Part shown: in pieces, positions 1 through 8,124 of the stretch
Numbering within the stretch: position 1 is the stretch's first letter
Layout: every line of letters starts with the position of its first letter
Assembly (NCBI RefSeq): GCF_039523175.1
Contig: NZ_BAAAEU010000006.1
Coordinates: forward strand, 248,001-312,000
Direction of reading: 5' to 3'
Length of the DNA stretch: 64,000 bases
From: Dokdonella_A soli
GTDB taxonomy: Bacteria > Pseudomonadota > Gammaproteobacteria > Xanthomonadales > Rhodanobacteraceae
Notes under the pieces: model-generated
The model's input: only the letters and a program-made list of their open reading frames with translations
Told to the model about the DNA's origin: nothing
Database searches by the model: none
Made by a program: the position numbers and the translations under genes

Positions 1-111
1 GGCGCGACCGCGATCGCGGTCGTGCTGCTGCTGGCGTCGTTCGCCGCGCTGTTCGCGATCAACCTGCTGCAGCTGTGGACCGTGCGACAGCGCTCGGCAG
101 GTGCTGCATGA
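1..111 (+). CDS. cysT: Sulfate ABC transporter permease CysT, 3' end only
   Basis: The first 36 codons are open in frame 1 and end at TGA 109-111. They encode a hydrophobic helix followed by a short basic tail (LLQLWTVRQRS), as at the C-terminus of CysT/CysU. The stop overlaps the ATG of cysW (ATGA), the usual arrangement in cysTWA operons, and that context carries most of the call. CysT pairs with CysW in the inner membrane to form the channel for sulfate or thiosulfate. The rest of the gene lies outside the window. Confidence 0.75.
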   Translation, partial: GATAIAVVLLLASFAALFAINLLQLWTVRQRSAGAA

Positions 112-965
112 CCAACCTGCGCAAGTCGTCGTCCGCGCTGCGCGATCCGCGCTGGCTGCGCTGGGGCCTGCTGACGGTCGCGCTGGTGTTCGTCGGCCTG
201 TTCCTCGTGCTGCCGCTGCTCGCCGTGTTCGGCTACGCGTTCGAGAAAGGCCTCGCCGTCTATCTCGCCAGCCTGGTCGACGAGGACGCGCGCGCGGCGA
301 TCGAGCTGACCCTGCTGGTCGCCGCGATCGCGGTGCCGGTGAACACCGTGTTCGGCGTCGCCGCGGCGTGGCTGGTCACGCGCTTCGCGTTCCGCGGCAA
401 GAACCTGCTGCTCAGCCTGATCGACCTGCCGTTCGCGGTGTCGCCGGTGATCGCTGGCCTGGTCTACGTGCTGCTGTTCGGCGCGCAGGGCTGGCTCGGA
501 CCGTGGCTGGCCGCGCACGACATCCGCATCATTTTCGCGGTGCCCGGCATCGTGCTCGCGACCACGTTCGTCACGTTCCCGTTCGTTGCGCGCGAGCTGA
601 TCCCGCTGATGCAGGCGCAGGGCAGTGAGCAGGAACAGGCCGCGCTGACGCTCGGCGCGGGTGGCTGGTCGATGTTCTGGCGTGTGGTGCTGCCGAAGAT
701 CGGCTGGGGACTCGCGTACGGCGTGATCCTCTGCAACGCGCGCGCGATCGGCGAGTTCGGCGCCGTATCGGTCGTGTCTGGTCATATCCGCGGCCTCACC
801 GACACGATGCCGCTGCACGTCGAGATCCTCTACAACGAGTACAACCGCACCGCCGCGTTCGCGGTTGCCTCGCTGCTCGCGCTGCTCGCGCTGGCGACCT
901 TGGCGCTGAAACAGATCATCGGCTGGCGCATGCGTCACGCCATGCCGGAACAGGATGTTGCATGA
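108..965 (+). CDS. cysW: Sulfate ABC transporter permease CysW
   Basis: Inner-membrane permease of 285 residues, the usual CysW length. Several hydrophobic segments are separated by short loops. The binding-protein-dependent permease (EAA) loop is visible around residues 180-205 (EQEQAALTLGAGGWSMFWRV) and is the contact site for the CysA ATPase. The tail GHIRGLTDTMPLHVEILYNEY is typical of CysW rather than CysT. I chose the ATG at 108 because it overlaps the cysT stop; an in-frame upstream start at 75 would lie inside cysT. The gene ends by overlapping cysA by four bases, so all three genes are one translationally coupled operon for sulfate/thiosulfate uptake feeding cysteine synthesis. Confidence 0.95.
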   Translation: MTNLRKSSSALRDPRWLRWGLLTVALVFVGLFLVLPLLAVFGYAFEKGLAVYLASLVDEDARAAIELTLLVAAIAVPVNTVFGVAAAWLVTRFAFRGKNLLLSLIDLPFAVSPVIAGLVYVLLFGAQGWLGPWLAAHDIRIIFAVPGIVLATTFVTFPFVARELIPLMQAQGSEQEQAALTLGAGGWSMFWRVVLPKIGWGLAYGVILCNARAIGEFGAVSVVSGHIRGLTDTMPLHVEILYNEYNRTAAFAVASLLALLALATLALKQIIGWRMRHAMPEQDVA

Positions 966-1996
966 GTATCGAACTCTCGGATATCCGCTACCGCTACGGC
1001 GAAGCGCCCGCGCTGAACGGCATCGACCTGTCCATCGAGTCCGGCGAGCTGCTCGCGCTGCTCGGTCCGTCCGGCTGCGGCAAGACCACGCTGCTGCGCG
1101 TGACCGCCGGCCTCGAATTTCCCGACAGCGGCACGGTGCGTTTCGAGGGGCGCGACGTGACCTCAATCAGCGCGCGCAATCGGCATGTCGGTTTCGTGTT
1201 CCAGCACTACGCGCTGTTCAATCACCTGAGCGTATTCGAGAACGTCGCATTCGGCCTTCGCGTGCGCGGCTGGCGCTTGCGTCCGCGCCGCGCCGAACTG
1301 AAGCGTCGCGTGCACGATCTGCTCGAACTGGTGCAACTCGGCGAGCTCGCCCAACGTTATCCGGCGCAACTTTCCGGTGGTCAGCGCCAACGCGTCGCGC
1401 TCGCGCGCGCGCTCGCGGTCGAACCGGAGATCCTGCTGCTCGACGAGCCGTTCGGCGCGCTCGACGCACGAGTGCGCGGCGACCTGCGGCGCTGGTTGCG
1501 CGGCCTGCACGACCGCATCCACGTGACCAGCGTGTTCGTGACCCATGACCAGGAGGAAGCGTTCGAACTCGCCGACCGCATCGCGGTGATGAACAAGGGC
1601 CGCATCGAGCAGCTGGCCGACCCGCAGACCTTGTACACGCAGCCGGCCAGTCCGTTCGTGTGCCGCTTCCTCGGCGAAGTGAACGAATTGCCGACGGCGC
1701 TGCACGCACGCTGGACCGGTGTCGATGCGGCCGACGTGACCGCGTTCGTGCGCCCGCACGATCTTGATCTCGATGCCGATGAAACCGCGATCGCGCCGGC
1801 CAGGATCAGCGCGATCCGCGACCTTGGTCCGTTGATCCGCGTCGAAGCCGAGCACCCGCTGTTGAGCGCCCCGATCGTCGCGGTCTACGAACGCAGCCGT
1901 TTCCCGATCGGCAGACTCGCTGCCGGTGCCACGGTGACGCCGGTGCCACGGCGCTGGCTGCTGTTCCGCGGCGAGCAGCGTATCGACGCGACATGA
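962..1996 (+). CDS. cysA: Sulfate/thiosulfate import ATPase CysA
   Basis: Cytoplasmic ABC ATPase of 344 residues that powers the CysT-CysW channel. Visible motifs are Walker A GPSGCGKTT (about residue 36), the ABC signature LSGGQRQRVALARAL (about 138), Walker B ILLLDEPFGALDA (about 158) and the switch histidine in FVTHDQEEA (about 193). A C-terminal TOBE-like region (about 240-340) includes FVRPHDLDLD, as in CysA and related importers. It starts in the last codons of cysW (ATGA overlap). No periplasmic sulfate-binding protein gene follows; it is presumably upstream of cysT, outside the window. Confidence 0.95.
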   Translation: MSIELSDIRYRYGEAPALNGIDLSIESGELLALLGPSGCGKTTLLRVTAGLEFPDSGTVRFEGRDVTSISARNRHVGFVFQHYALFNHLSVFENVAFGLRVRGWRLRPRRAELKRRVHDLLELVQLGELAQRYPAQLSGGQRQRVALARALAVEPEILLLDEPFGALDARVRGDLRRWLRGLHDRIHVTSVFVTHDQEEAFELADRIAVMNKGRIEQLADPQTLYTQPASPFVCRFLGEVNELPTALHARWTGVDAADVTAFVRPHDLDLDADETAIAPARISAIRDLGPLIRVEAEHPLLSAPIVAVYERSRFPIGRLAAGATVTPVPRRWLLFRGEQRIDAT

Positions 1997-2025
1997 TGCT
2001 CGACCACCTCGGGTGAAATGGCGCG

Positions 2026-3483
2026 TCAAGGTTGCACGACCGCGCACGGATTGCCGTCGAAGCCGTCGTAGAACAGAAGGTCGTCGATGTTCGTGCTCCA
2101 GCCGATGTCCTTGAACAGCGGCAGGGTCAGATCGACGTGGTTGAAGATCGTCTCGTTCAACACCGGCCCCATCAGCAACCCCGGATAAGCGTCGGAGTGG
2201 AAATGGGATACCGATGAGCCCTGCTCGAGAACCGGTGGCGCGTACTGGCGCACGCAGCCCTGCTTGGTCGCCGCGGCCTGGTTGCCGGTGCTGAGTGTCG
2301 CGCTGACCGTGCCCGATCCGAGCGCGGTCTTGATCAACGAGCCGAGCTCCTGCGTAACCAGCAACGACGCAATCGTGATGCTGGGGTCCGAGCCGGTCAT
2401 GGTGAAGAGCCCCGGTGCATTGTTCGCGATCAGCGCCGCCGCCGCGCCCGCATTCTGCGCATTCTTCACTTTGATGGTGAAGCTGCAGGTGCCGCGATCG
2501 ATCAGCGCAAGCTTGCCGCTGACGCTCGACGTGATGGCGGTGCAGCCATCGGTGGCGCTGCCGTTCATCGCGAGCACGACGTTGCCGGCGATGCCGGCCG
2601 AGGTCAGCGCCGGCCCGAACTGCGCGGCACCGGCCGGATAGGGCGCGGCGAGACGGGTCGGTGCGGTCAGCAGCACCTGCTGCGGAGTCGGCTTCATGAA
2701 CGCCGGCGCTTGCGCGTTGGTCGCCTTGCCGGCCCAGATCAGGTTCGGGTCGTTCAATGCCGAGGCCGCGCGCTGCGCATCGCTCATGCCGGCCCAGGTG
2801 CTGCCGGTCTGCAGGTCGTACTGGTAGTAGGCCCAGATGTCCGGGATGCCGGCCGGCAACGCGCCCGTGGCGGGATTGGTGAGCGAGATGAAACCGAGGC
2901 CGTGGCCCAGTTCATGGAAGATCACCGGCATCAGCGGAACCGTGCCGCTCGGCACCGGATTCGCCGGATTCGTGCCGTAGTACCAGCCGGTGGTGCCGTT
3001 CAGGCAGGTGCCGCTGTCGAGCGTGACGTTGAAACTCGCGTCGATGTCGTCGGCCGCCGGGTCCTGATCCGAACCGGCCAGTGCGTTGGCCTCGGCGACC
3101 GCATAAAACGTGTTGCCTTTCGGCGCGCTGGGAAAATTGGCGAACGCCGTATGCGGCCCGGCGCTGCCCAGGGTCGCGGTTGTGCCGTTGCAGGTCAGGC
3201 CGACCATTTTCGCCAGCACGCGGATCGTGACGGCGGAATTGATCAGGTTGCCCCACTGGTTCGCTGCGGTCTGGAACACATAGAGGCGCTGCGCGCCCAG
3301 CGTGGTGCCGGGATTGTCCGGCAGCGCCGTCCTCGGGGTCGGGTCGGTGAAACCGGTGTTGGCCGGTTCGGTGGGATCGATATCGATCACGACCGAGGTG
3401 GCCTGCGCGGTCATGCAGGCCAGTGACAACACGACGGTGACGACACGGCGGGCCTGCCGCCGGGCAACGGGCTCACTTGTCAT
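2026..3483 (-). CDS. Secreted zinc metalloprotease with PA domain
   Basis: Predicted 485-residue secreted protein. The start at 3483 gives a basic N-terminus and a hydrophobic signal (VVTVVLSLACMTAQA); longer in-frame starts exist but spoil the signal. The zinc motif HELGHGLGF (HExxH plus following G) lies in the middle, and I do not see the canonical third ligand in the HExxHxxGxxH spacing. A protease-associated (PA) domain follows, with LIDRGTCSFTIKVKNAQNAG and a late IASLLVTQELG strand. The C-terminus LLFYDGFDGNP carries the F-x-D-G-F-D type tail seen on many exported proteins in Xanthomonadales. Its start overlaps the stop of the small secreted protein upstream by 11 bases, so the two are co-translated. 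Substrate unknown. Confidence 0.8.
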   Translation of the reverse strand: MTSEPVARRQARRVVTVVLSLACMTAQATSVVIDIDPTEPANTGFTDPTPRTALPDNPGTTLGAQRLYVFQTAANQWGNLINSAVTIRVLAKMVGLTCNGTTATLGSAGPHTAFANFPSAPKGNTFYAVAEANALAGSDQDPAADDIDASFNVTLDSGTCLNGTTGWYYGTNPANPVPSGTVPLMPVIFHELGHGLGFISLTNPATGALPAGIPDIWAYYQYDLQTGSTWAGMSDAQRAASALNDPNLIWAGKATNAQAPAFMKPTPQQVLLTAPTRLAAPYPAGAAQFGPALTSAGIAGNVVLAMNGSATDGCTAITSSVSGKLALIDRGTCSFTIKVKNAQNAGAAAALIANNAPGLFTMTGSDPSITIASLLVTQELGSLIKTALGSGTVSATLSTGNQAAATKQGCVRQYAPPVLEQGSSVSHFHSDAYPGLLMGPVLNETIFNHVDLTLPLFKDIGWSTNIDDLLFYDGFDGNPCAVVQP

Positions 3484-3895
3484 GGGCGTCACCTGCGGCG
3501 GAAGCGGGAGCCGGCGTGAGCCCGGGTAGCGCCGCATCGGCGCCGCAGTCATAGCCGAGACTGCCGTCGGCATTCCGATGCGCCGTGAACACGGCATTCC
3601 GTTGCCCGTTGATGTTGAGCTTGATCACGCCGTTCGGCAGCCGCTCGACGCTCATCAAGCTGTCGTCCCAGCGCGGCGCCGATGCATCGGGCGGCGCCGG
3701 AAAGAGCTTGCCGGTGACCGGATCGCGGTAGACGCGCATGGCTGCCGTGCCATTGCCATTCGGCGCAGCGCTGGTCGTCGCTTTCGATTCCGCAGCAGCC
3801 TGGACCGGCTGGCCGGTGCGCGGCTGCGGAGGCCCATCGGACCGGGCCGGTCCAGCCAAGGGCAGGAACGCCATCAATGCCAGCAGTGCGCGCAT
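3473..3895 (-). CDS. Small secreted protein co-transcribed with metalloprotease
   Basis: Protein of 140 residues with a clear signal peptide (MRALLALMAFLPLAGPARS). The mature part has a low-complexity Ala/Pro linker, then MRVYRDPVTGKLFPAPPD and a second block ending AHRNADGSLGYDCG. The RDPVTG plus terminal DGSLxxxC layout resembles the small 'post-PEP-CTERM' type proteins I know from Xanthomonadales; this is from memory and not certain. Its TGA lies inside the ATG-proximal codons of the PA-domain protease (ATGACAAGTGA), so the pair is translationally coupled. That suggests a partner, chaperone or inhibitor role, which is inference only. Confidence 0.65.
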   Translation of the reverse strand: MRALLALMAFLPLAGPARSDGPPQPRTGQPVQAAAESKATTSAAPNGNGTAAMRVYRDPVTGKLFPAPPDASAPRWDDSLMSVERLPNGVIKLNINGQRNAVFTAHRNADGSLGYDCGADAALPGLTPAPASAAGDAHDK

Positions 3896-4125
3896 GGTCG
3901 CCTCCGCTCGTCATGAGACAGCGCGAGGCTACGCCTGCTCCGGTTAGGTTCGCGTTACGAAGCCGGCGGGGCGCGCGAAATCACGCGCCATATTCGAGCG
4001 CGGGGTCGAGTTTCATGCCGCTGAGCGAGCGAGCCGGCCGCGGATCGTTTTTTTGCTGCCCCGTCCACGGAACCTGAGCGGGCGTTCTGCAATTGTCGAT
4101 CCCTCTGCTATCGATGGGATCGACC

Positions 4126-5454
4126 ATGCGTTCAATTCTTGCAGCAGCGCTGTTCGGGGTCGCGACACAAGCCGGGGCGGCGACGCTGGCATTGGAGCGC
4201 GCGCAGATCGATCGGCTCGCTGCGCTGCCGGTTGGCGCGGACATGGTCATCGACAACTTTCCAGATGGTTTCGGCGGCAGCACGAGCCTGCGTTTCAAGC
4301 GTATCGACGTCTACGCAACCGGTGCGCGCATCATCGCGATGGCTGCCGACGGCGAACACGAGTTGCCGCGCAGTCGACGCATCGAACTGATCGGTACGAA
4401 CGCAGCCGGCGATGTGCGCGCCAGTCTCGCGTTCGATCCCGGATTCGCGCAGTTGCGCGGCGCAGGTTCGTCGCCAGGGGGCGCGTTCGCAATCACTGCA
4501 AGCAACGGCGCCAAGGGCATGCTGTTCAGCGTGATACCGGCCAAGGAGGCGCTGCCACCCGGCGTCGTTCCGGAAATAATTCCCAACGAGGACGGGCTTC
4601 CGAGCAGTCAGCCGATGCCTGATGCGCTCACGCTCTCCCTCGTCGGCAAGACCGCGACCGCGAACCCACGCGCTGCGATCGTGGCAGTCGATGTCGATCG
4701 TGAGCTGCTGGTCAACCGGTTCGGCGGGACTGGCAACGCGAATGTCAGCGCCGCAACCAGCTGGATCGCGGACCTGTTCGCGACGATGAACGTGATGTAT
4801 CAACGCGACCTCAACGTCACGCTGGAGCAAGGGACGACGATCTTCCGGGTCAGCGGCACGCCGTATTCCATCAGCACCAATATGTCGGCCAACTCGACCG
4901 ACCTGGGCAATTTCGGCACCTACTGGCAGGATAACGAAGCCTCCGTGCAACGCGATTTCACCGTGCTGCTGTCGGGTCAGTTGACCGGCGGTTTTTCCGC
5001 ATCGGGCATCGCCTGGATCAACGCGTATTGCATCACGTCGAGCAACGGGGGCAGCTACAGCGTCAACAAGGTGTTCACCAGTTCCAGCGTCGGCGTCGAC
5101 CTTTCGGCGCGCCTGGTCGGCCATGAGCTCGGCCACAATTTCGGTGCTGCGCATACGCACTGCACCGATGTCACGACCGGCGCGTATTCGGTCGCGACGA
5201 ACACGATCGACCAGTGTTACAAGGGCGAAAGCAGCAGCGGCTGCTACGGCGGCGCAGTGAGCTGTCCGGCCGGCGGTGCCGGCACCTTGATGAGCTACTG
5301 CAATGTCGGCGGCTCGAACGGCGCAAACTGTGGACAGAACGCACTGCAGTTCCATTCGACGCAGATTACGACGCTGTCGGCACTGATCGCTTCGAACACG
5401 CCGTCATGCCTCAGCGCGACCACGGATCTGATCTTCGCGAACGGCTTCGACTGA
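4126..5454 (+). CDS. Secreted reprolysin-type zinc metalloprotease
   Basis: Predicted 442-residue exported protease. Starting at ATG 4126 gives a textbook signal peptide (MRSILAAALFGVATQAGAA); ATG 4114 is an alternative. The catalytic site is HELGHNFGAAHTH, the full HExxHxxxxxH zinc-binding motif of metzincins, in the last third of the protein. It is followed by a Cys-rich stretch and LMSYCN, which can serve as the metzincin Met-turn. The C-terminus DLIFANGFD is the F-x-N-G-F-D variant of the tail also found on the divergently placed PA-domain protease. An N-terminal prodomain of about 180 residues is likely. The gene converges with arginase and shares a hairpin terminator with it. Confidence 0.88.
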   Translation: MRSILAAALFGVATQAGAATLALERAQIDRLAALPVGADMVIDNFPDGFGGSTSLRFKRIDVYATGARIIAMAADGEHELPRSRRIELIGTNAAGDVRASLAFDPGFAQLRGAGSSPGGAFAITASNGAKGMLFSVIPAKEALPPGVVPEIIPNEDGLPSSQPMPDALTLSLVGKTATANPRAAIVAVDVDRELLVNRFGGTGNANVSAATSWIADLFATMNVMYQRDLNVTLEQGTTIFRVSGTPYSISTNMSANSTDLGNFGTYWQDNEASVQRDFTVLLSGQLTGGFSASGIAWINAYCITSSNGGSYSVNKVFTSSSVGVDLSARLVGHELGHNFGAAHTHCTDVTTGAYSVATNTIDQCYKGESSSGCYGGAVSCPAGGAGTLMSYCNVGGSNGANCGQNALQFHSTQITTLSALIASNTPSCLSATTDLIFANGFD

Positions 5455-5477
5455 CGCGGCGCTGTTGTCGCGTCAGT
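5450..5477. terminator. Shared bidirectional hairpin terminator
   Basis: A perfect 9-bp stem (ACTGACGCG / CGCGTCAGT) with a 10-base loop covers the stop codons of both convergent genes, the metalloprotease (ends 5454) and arginase (ends 5473). It has no strong T-run, so it may act with Rho or mainly as a 3' end stabiliser. Confidence 0.6.
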
Positions 5478-6393
5478 CGCGCATCAAGGTCGACTTGCCG
5501 AACAGGCTCTCGACCAGATCGACCGTCAGCAGCGCGGTCTGGTTGCGCACGTCGAGCGCGGGATTGAGCTCCATGATGTCGAGCGAGCCGAGCCGGCCGC
5601 TGTCGGCGATCATCTCCATGCACAGCTGCGCCTCACGGTAGGTCGGGCCGCCCGGGATCGTGGTGCCGACGCCGGGCGCGATCGCAGGATCCAGGAAGTC
5701 GATGTCGAAGCTGACGTGCAGGTGGTCGTCCGCGCCGAGGTTCAGCAGCGCTTCCTCCATCACGCGGCGCATGCCGACTTCGTCGATGTAGCGCATGTCG
5801 TAGATGTCGAGGCCGACGTCGTGCACGAGTTTTTTCTCGCCGGCATCGACCGAACGGATGCCGATCTGGCGGATGCGGTCCGGCGTGAGCGTCGGCGCGC
5901 TGCCACCGAGTTCGGTCAACTCGTGCGGGCCGAAGCCACACAGGCAGGCGACCGGCATGCCGTGGATGTTGCCCGATGGCGTGACCGTGCTGGTGTTGAA
6001 GTCCGCGTGCGCGTCGAGCCAGAGCACGGTCAGGCGTTTGCCCTGCTCGCGGCAGTGGCGCGCGACCGCGGTGATCGAGCCGATCGCGAGGCAATGGTCG
6101 CCGCCCAGCAGGATCGGCACGCGTCCGTGCGCAAGCTCGGTGCCGACCGCCTGCATGACCGTGCGGTTCCACGCGACCACCGCCGGCAGATGGCGGTAGC
6201 CGTCGACCGGCGGCTGCCACGGATTGAACGGACCGTTGAGGTTGCCGCGATCGACCACGTCGAGGCCGCGCGCGGCGAGCGCTTCGCCGATGCCGGCGAC
6301 GCGCAGCGCCTCCGGCCCCATGGACGCACCGCGATGGCCAGCGCCGATGTCGGTCGGCACGCCGACCAGTGAAATCGGAGGAAGCTTCTGCAT
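5473..6393 (-). CDS. rocF: Arginase
   Basis: Cytoplasmic enzyme of 306 residues, the normal bacterial arginase length, hydrolysing L-arginine to ornithine and urea. All three ureohydrolase signatures are present: GGDHCLAIGS (about 98-107), DAHADFNTSTVTPSGNIHG (about 127-145) and SFDIDFLDP (about 228-236), which supply the His and Asp ligands of the dinuclear manganese site. The early GVPTDIGAGHRGASMGPEALR and late ELNPALDVRN segments are also typical of arginase rather than agmatinase. It is transcribed towards the metalloprotease and is probably monocistronic, since the next gene on the same strand begins more than 800 bases upstream with a 90-bp gap. Confidence 0.95.
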   Translation of the reverse strand: MQKLPPISLVGVPTDIGAGHRGASMGPEALRVAGIGEALAARGLDVVDRGNLNGPFNPWQPPVDGYRHLPAVVAWNRTVMQAVGTELAHGRVPILLGGDHCLAIGSITAVARHCREQGKRLTVLWLDAHADFNTSTVTPSGNIHGMPVACLCGFGPHELTELGGSAPTLTPDRIRQIGIRSVDAGEKKLVHDVGLDIYDMRYIDEVGMRRVMEEALLNLGADDHLHVSFDIDFLDPAIAPGVGTTIPGGPTYREAQLCMEMIADSGRLGSLDIMELNPALDVRNQTALLTVDLVESLFGKSTLMRD

Positions 6394-6483
6394 GAGCGAG
6401 ACCGAAAACTTGCGGGGGCGCGCATGATCGGCGAAATCCGGCCCGGCGTCACGACACGGCGCGGCGCGGACCAGCCGGCGGCG

Positions 6484-7263
6484 TCACGGCGGCGGATGGA
6501 ACTCGAGACCCGAACGATCCGGCCGCGCGACGCAGGCACGCACCACCTCGAGCAGACGTCCCGCCCCCTCGGCCTTGCCGAGCGCGGCATCGCAGCCTGC
6601 TTCGAGCGCGGCGCGCAGTACCTGCGGCTCGTGCTCGACGCTGAAGCAGACCAGCGCGGTGCGGGCACAACCGGGTTCGCGGCGCAGCATCGCGGCGATC
6701 TCGGCCGCGGTCTCGCCACGCAACCAGTAGTCGAGCACGATCGCGTGACAGGGCCACTGTTGCAGGATCTGCCACAGCGTCTCGGCACTGCTCGCCAGGC
6801 GTACCAAGCATCCGCGTGCCTCGAGCTCGGCGCCGATCAGCACGGCCTGGCTCGGGTCGTCCTCGACCAGCACGATGCACAACGACGTGGCGTCGGTATC
6901 CGCGCCCGGTGCGCCGGTCCGGTCGAGCTCGTCGAGCACGGCGCGGACCGGCGCCGCGAGACGTGCAGCCAGGTCGGCCGGCGCGGCACGCTGCGGCGGC
7001 GGCAGTGCCTCCCATTCGCGCATCAGCTCATCGGCCACGCGCGCTTGGTCACCCAGGCGTTCGTAACCGTAGGCGGGTGCAGAGCCGCACAGGCGATGGA
7101 TCTGCGTGAACAGATCGCGCCGCACCGCGCCCTCGTGTGGATTGACGGCGAACGCGCTCCACGCCCGCGCCAACGAACGGCGTTTGTGCGCGAGCGAACC
7201 GGCGTAGTTCTCGCGCAGACGCTCGAAATGTCGGCGTGATTCACTCATCGACTTGAACGGCAT
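6484..7263 (-). CDS. Hpt-receiver two-component protein
   Basis: Protein of 259 residues; an internal start at 7248 (MSESRRHF) is equally possible. The first half is helical and contains IHRLCGSAPAYGYERLGDQA, which matches the histidine phosphotransfer (Hpt) motif H-x-L-x-G-S-A. The second half is a receiver domain: IVLVEDDPSQAVLIGAEL gives the acidic pocket, VLDYWL the phosphoacceptor Asp, and LVCFS the switch Ser/Thr strand. The receiver lysine strand (ALGKAEG) is weaker than usual. No output domain follows, so it is probably a phosphorelay intermediate. No kinase gene is adjacent. Confidence 0.7.
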   Translation of the reverse strand: MPFKSMSESRRHFERLRENYAGSLAHKRRSLARAWSAFAVNPHEGAVRRDLFTQIHRLCGSAPAYGYERLGDQARVADELMREWEALPPPQRAAPADLAARLAAPVRAVLDELDRTGAPGADTDATSLCIVLVEDDPSQAVLIGAELEARGCLVRLASSAETLWQILQQWPCHAIVLDYWLRGETAAEIAAMLRREPGCARTALVCFSVEHEPQVLRAALEAGCDAALGKAEGAGRLLEVVRACVARPDRSGLEFHPPP

Positions 7264-7419
7264 CGGCAGGCCATCGATGGCTATGGTGCGCCCGCCGCGC
7301 CGCGCCGCCTATCCATGACGCGCGAGGTTCACGATCTTTTACGACGCGCATGACGCGGTCATGCTTCCATGCCAAGGTGCGCGGGCTGTCGCCCGAACCT
7401 TTTCTTCCCGGAGATTTCC

Positions 7420-7995
7420 ATGAGCGATTTGACCAGCCAGGTACTCAGCCATCTCGACCCGTCCAGCATCAACGCGATCGCCGCGCGGCTCGGCGTCGAC
7501 CCGGCGCAGGCCGAGGCCGCGATCCAGCAGGCGGTACCGCTGGTCGTCGGCGGTCTTGCGCACAGCGCATCGACCGACGCCGGTGCTGACGCGCTGCACA
7601 GCGCGGCCGCCGATCACGCCGGAACCGACATCGGTTCGGTGCTCGGCAGCGTGCTCGGCGGTGGCGGCGCCGGCGGCGCGATCCTCGGCCATGTGTTCGG
7701 CGGCCAGCAGGGTCAGGCCGCGCAGGGCCTCGGCCAGGCCAGCGGCCTCGGCGCCCAGAACGCCGGCCAGCTGCTGGCCATGCTCGCGCCGGTCGTGATG
7801 AGCGTGCTCGGCAACATGAGCCAGAAGCAGGGCATGAGCCCCGGCGGTCTCGGCGGCATGCTCGGCCAGGAGCTGCAGAATCTCGGCCAGAGCAGCAACG
7901 GCGGCCTGCTCGGATCGGTACTCGGCCAGGCCGGCGGTCTCGGCGGCCTGCTCAAGATGGGCGAGGACCTGCTCGCGTCGCGCGGCCGCGTATAG
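7420..7995 (+). CDS. DUF937 family protein
   Basis: Protein of 191 residues beginning MSDLTSQVLSHLDPSSINAIA, rich in Gly, Leu and Gln. It shows the DUF937 layout: an N-terminal helical segment with PAQAEAAIQQAVPLVVGGLAH, a glycine-rich middle (GSVLGGGGAGGAILGHVFGG) and C-terminal Gly-Leu repeats (GLLGSVLGQAGGLGGLLKMG). Function unknown. The start at 7420 is supported by the block of homology-like sequence beginning there; the longer in-frame start at 7369 adds a Cys-rich tail with no family likeness. It is followed by an inverted REP-type repeat pair that probably ends the transcript. Confidence 0.8.
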   Translation: MSDLTSQVLSHLDPSSINAIAARLGVDPAQAEAAIQQAVPLVVGGLAHSASTDAGADALHSAAADHAGTDIGSVLGSVLGGGGAGGAILGHVFGGQQGQAAQGLGQASGLGAQNAGQLLAMLAPVVMSVLGNMSQKQGMSPGGLGGMLGQELQNLGQSSNGGLLGSVLGQAGGLGGLLKMGEDLLASRGRV

Positions 7996-8011
7996 CGCGC
8001 CTCTCAGCTTC

Positions 8012-8093
8012 GTAGGAGCGGCTTCAGCCGCGATGCTTTTTTGTTTGGCGTGATCGAAAGGCGCAAGAGCATCGCGGCTGAAGCCGCTCCTAC
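8012..8093. repeat. Inverted pair of GTAGGAGCGGC-type REP sequences
   Basis: Two 25-bp copies of a REP-type palindrome lie head to head: GTAGGAGCGGCTTCAGCCGC at 8012 onward and its reverse complement at 8069-8093, with a 32-base AT-richer spacer. The pair can fold into one long stem and sits between the convergent ends of the DUF937 gene and the TonB receptor gene, so it may act as a bidirectional terminator. Repeats of this sequence class are common in Pseudomonas and Xanthomonadales. A single variant copy recurs at 10984-11008. Confidence 0.85.
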
Positions 8094-8124
8094 CCAGTTC
8101 CTATCGTGCGCAATTCCCTGCGCG

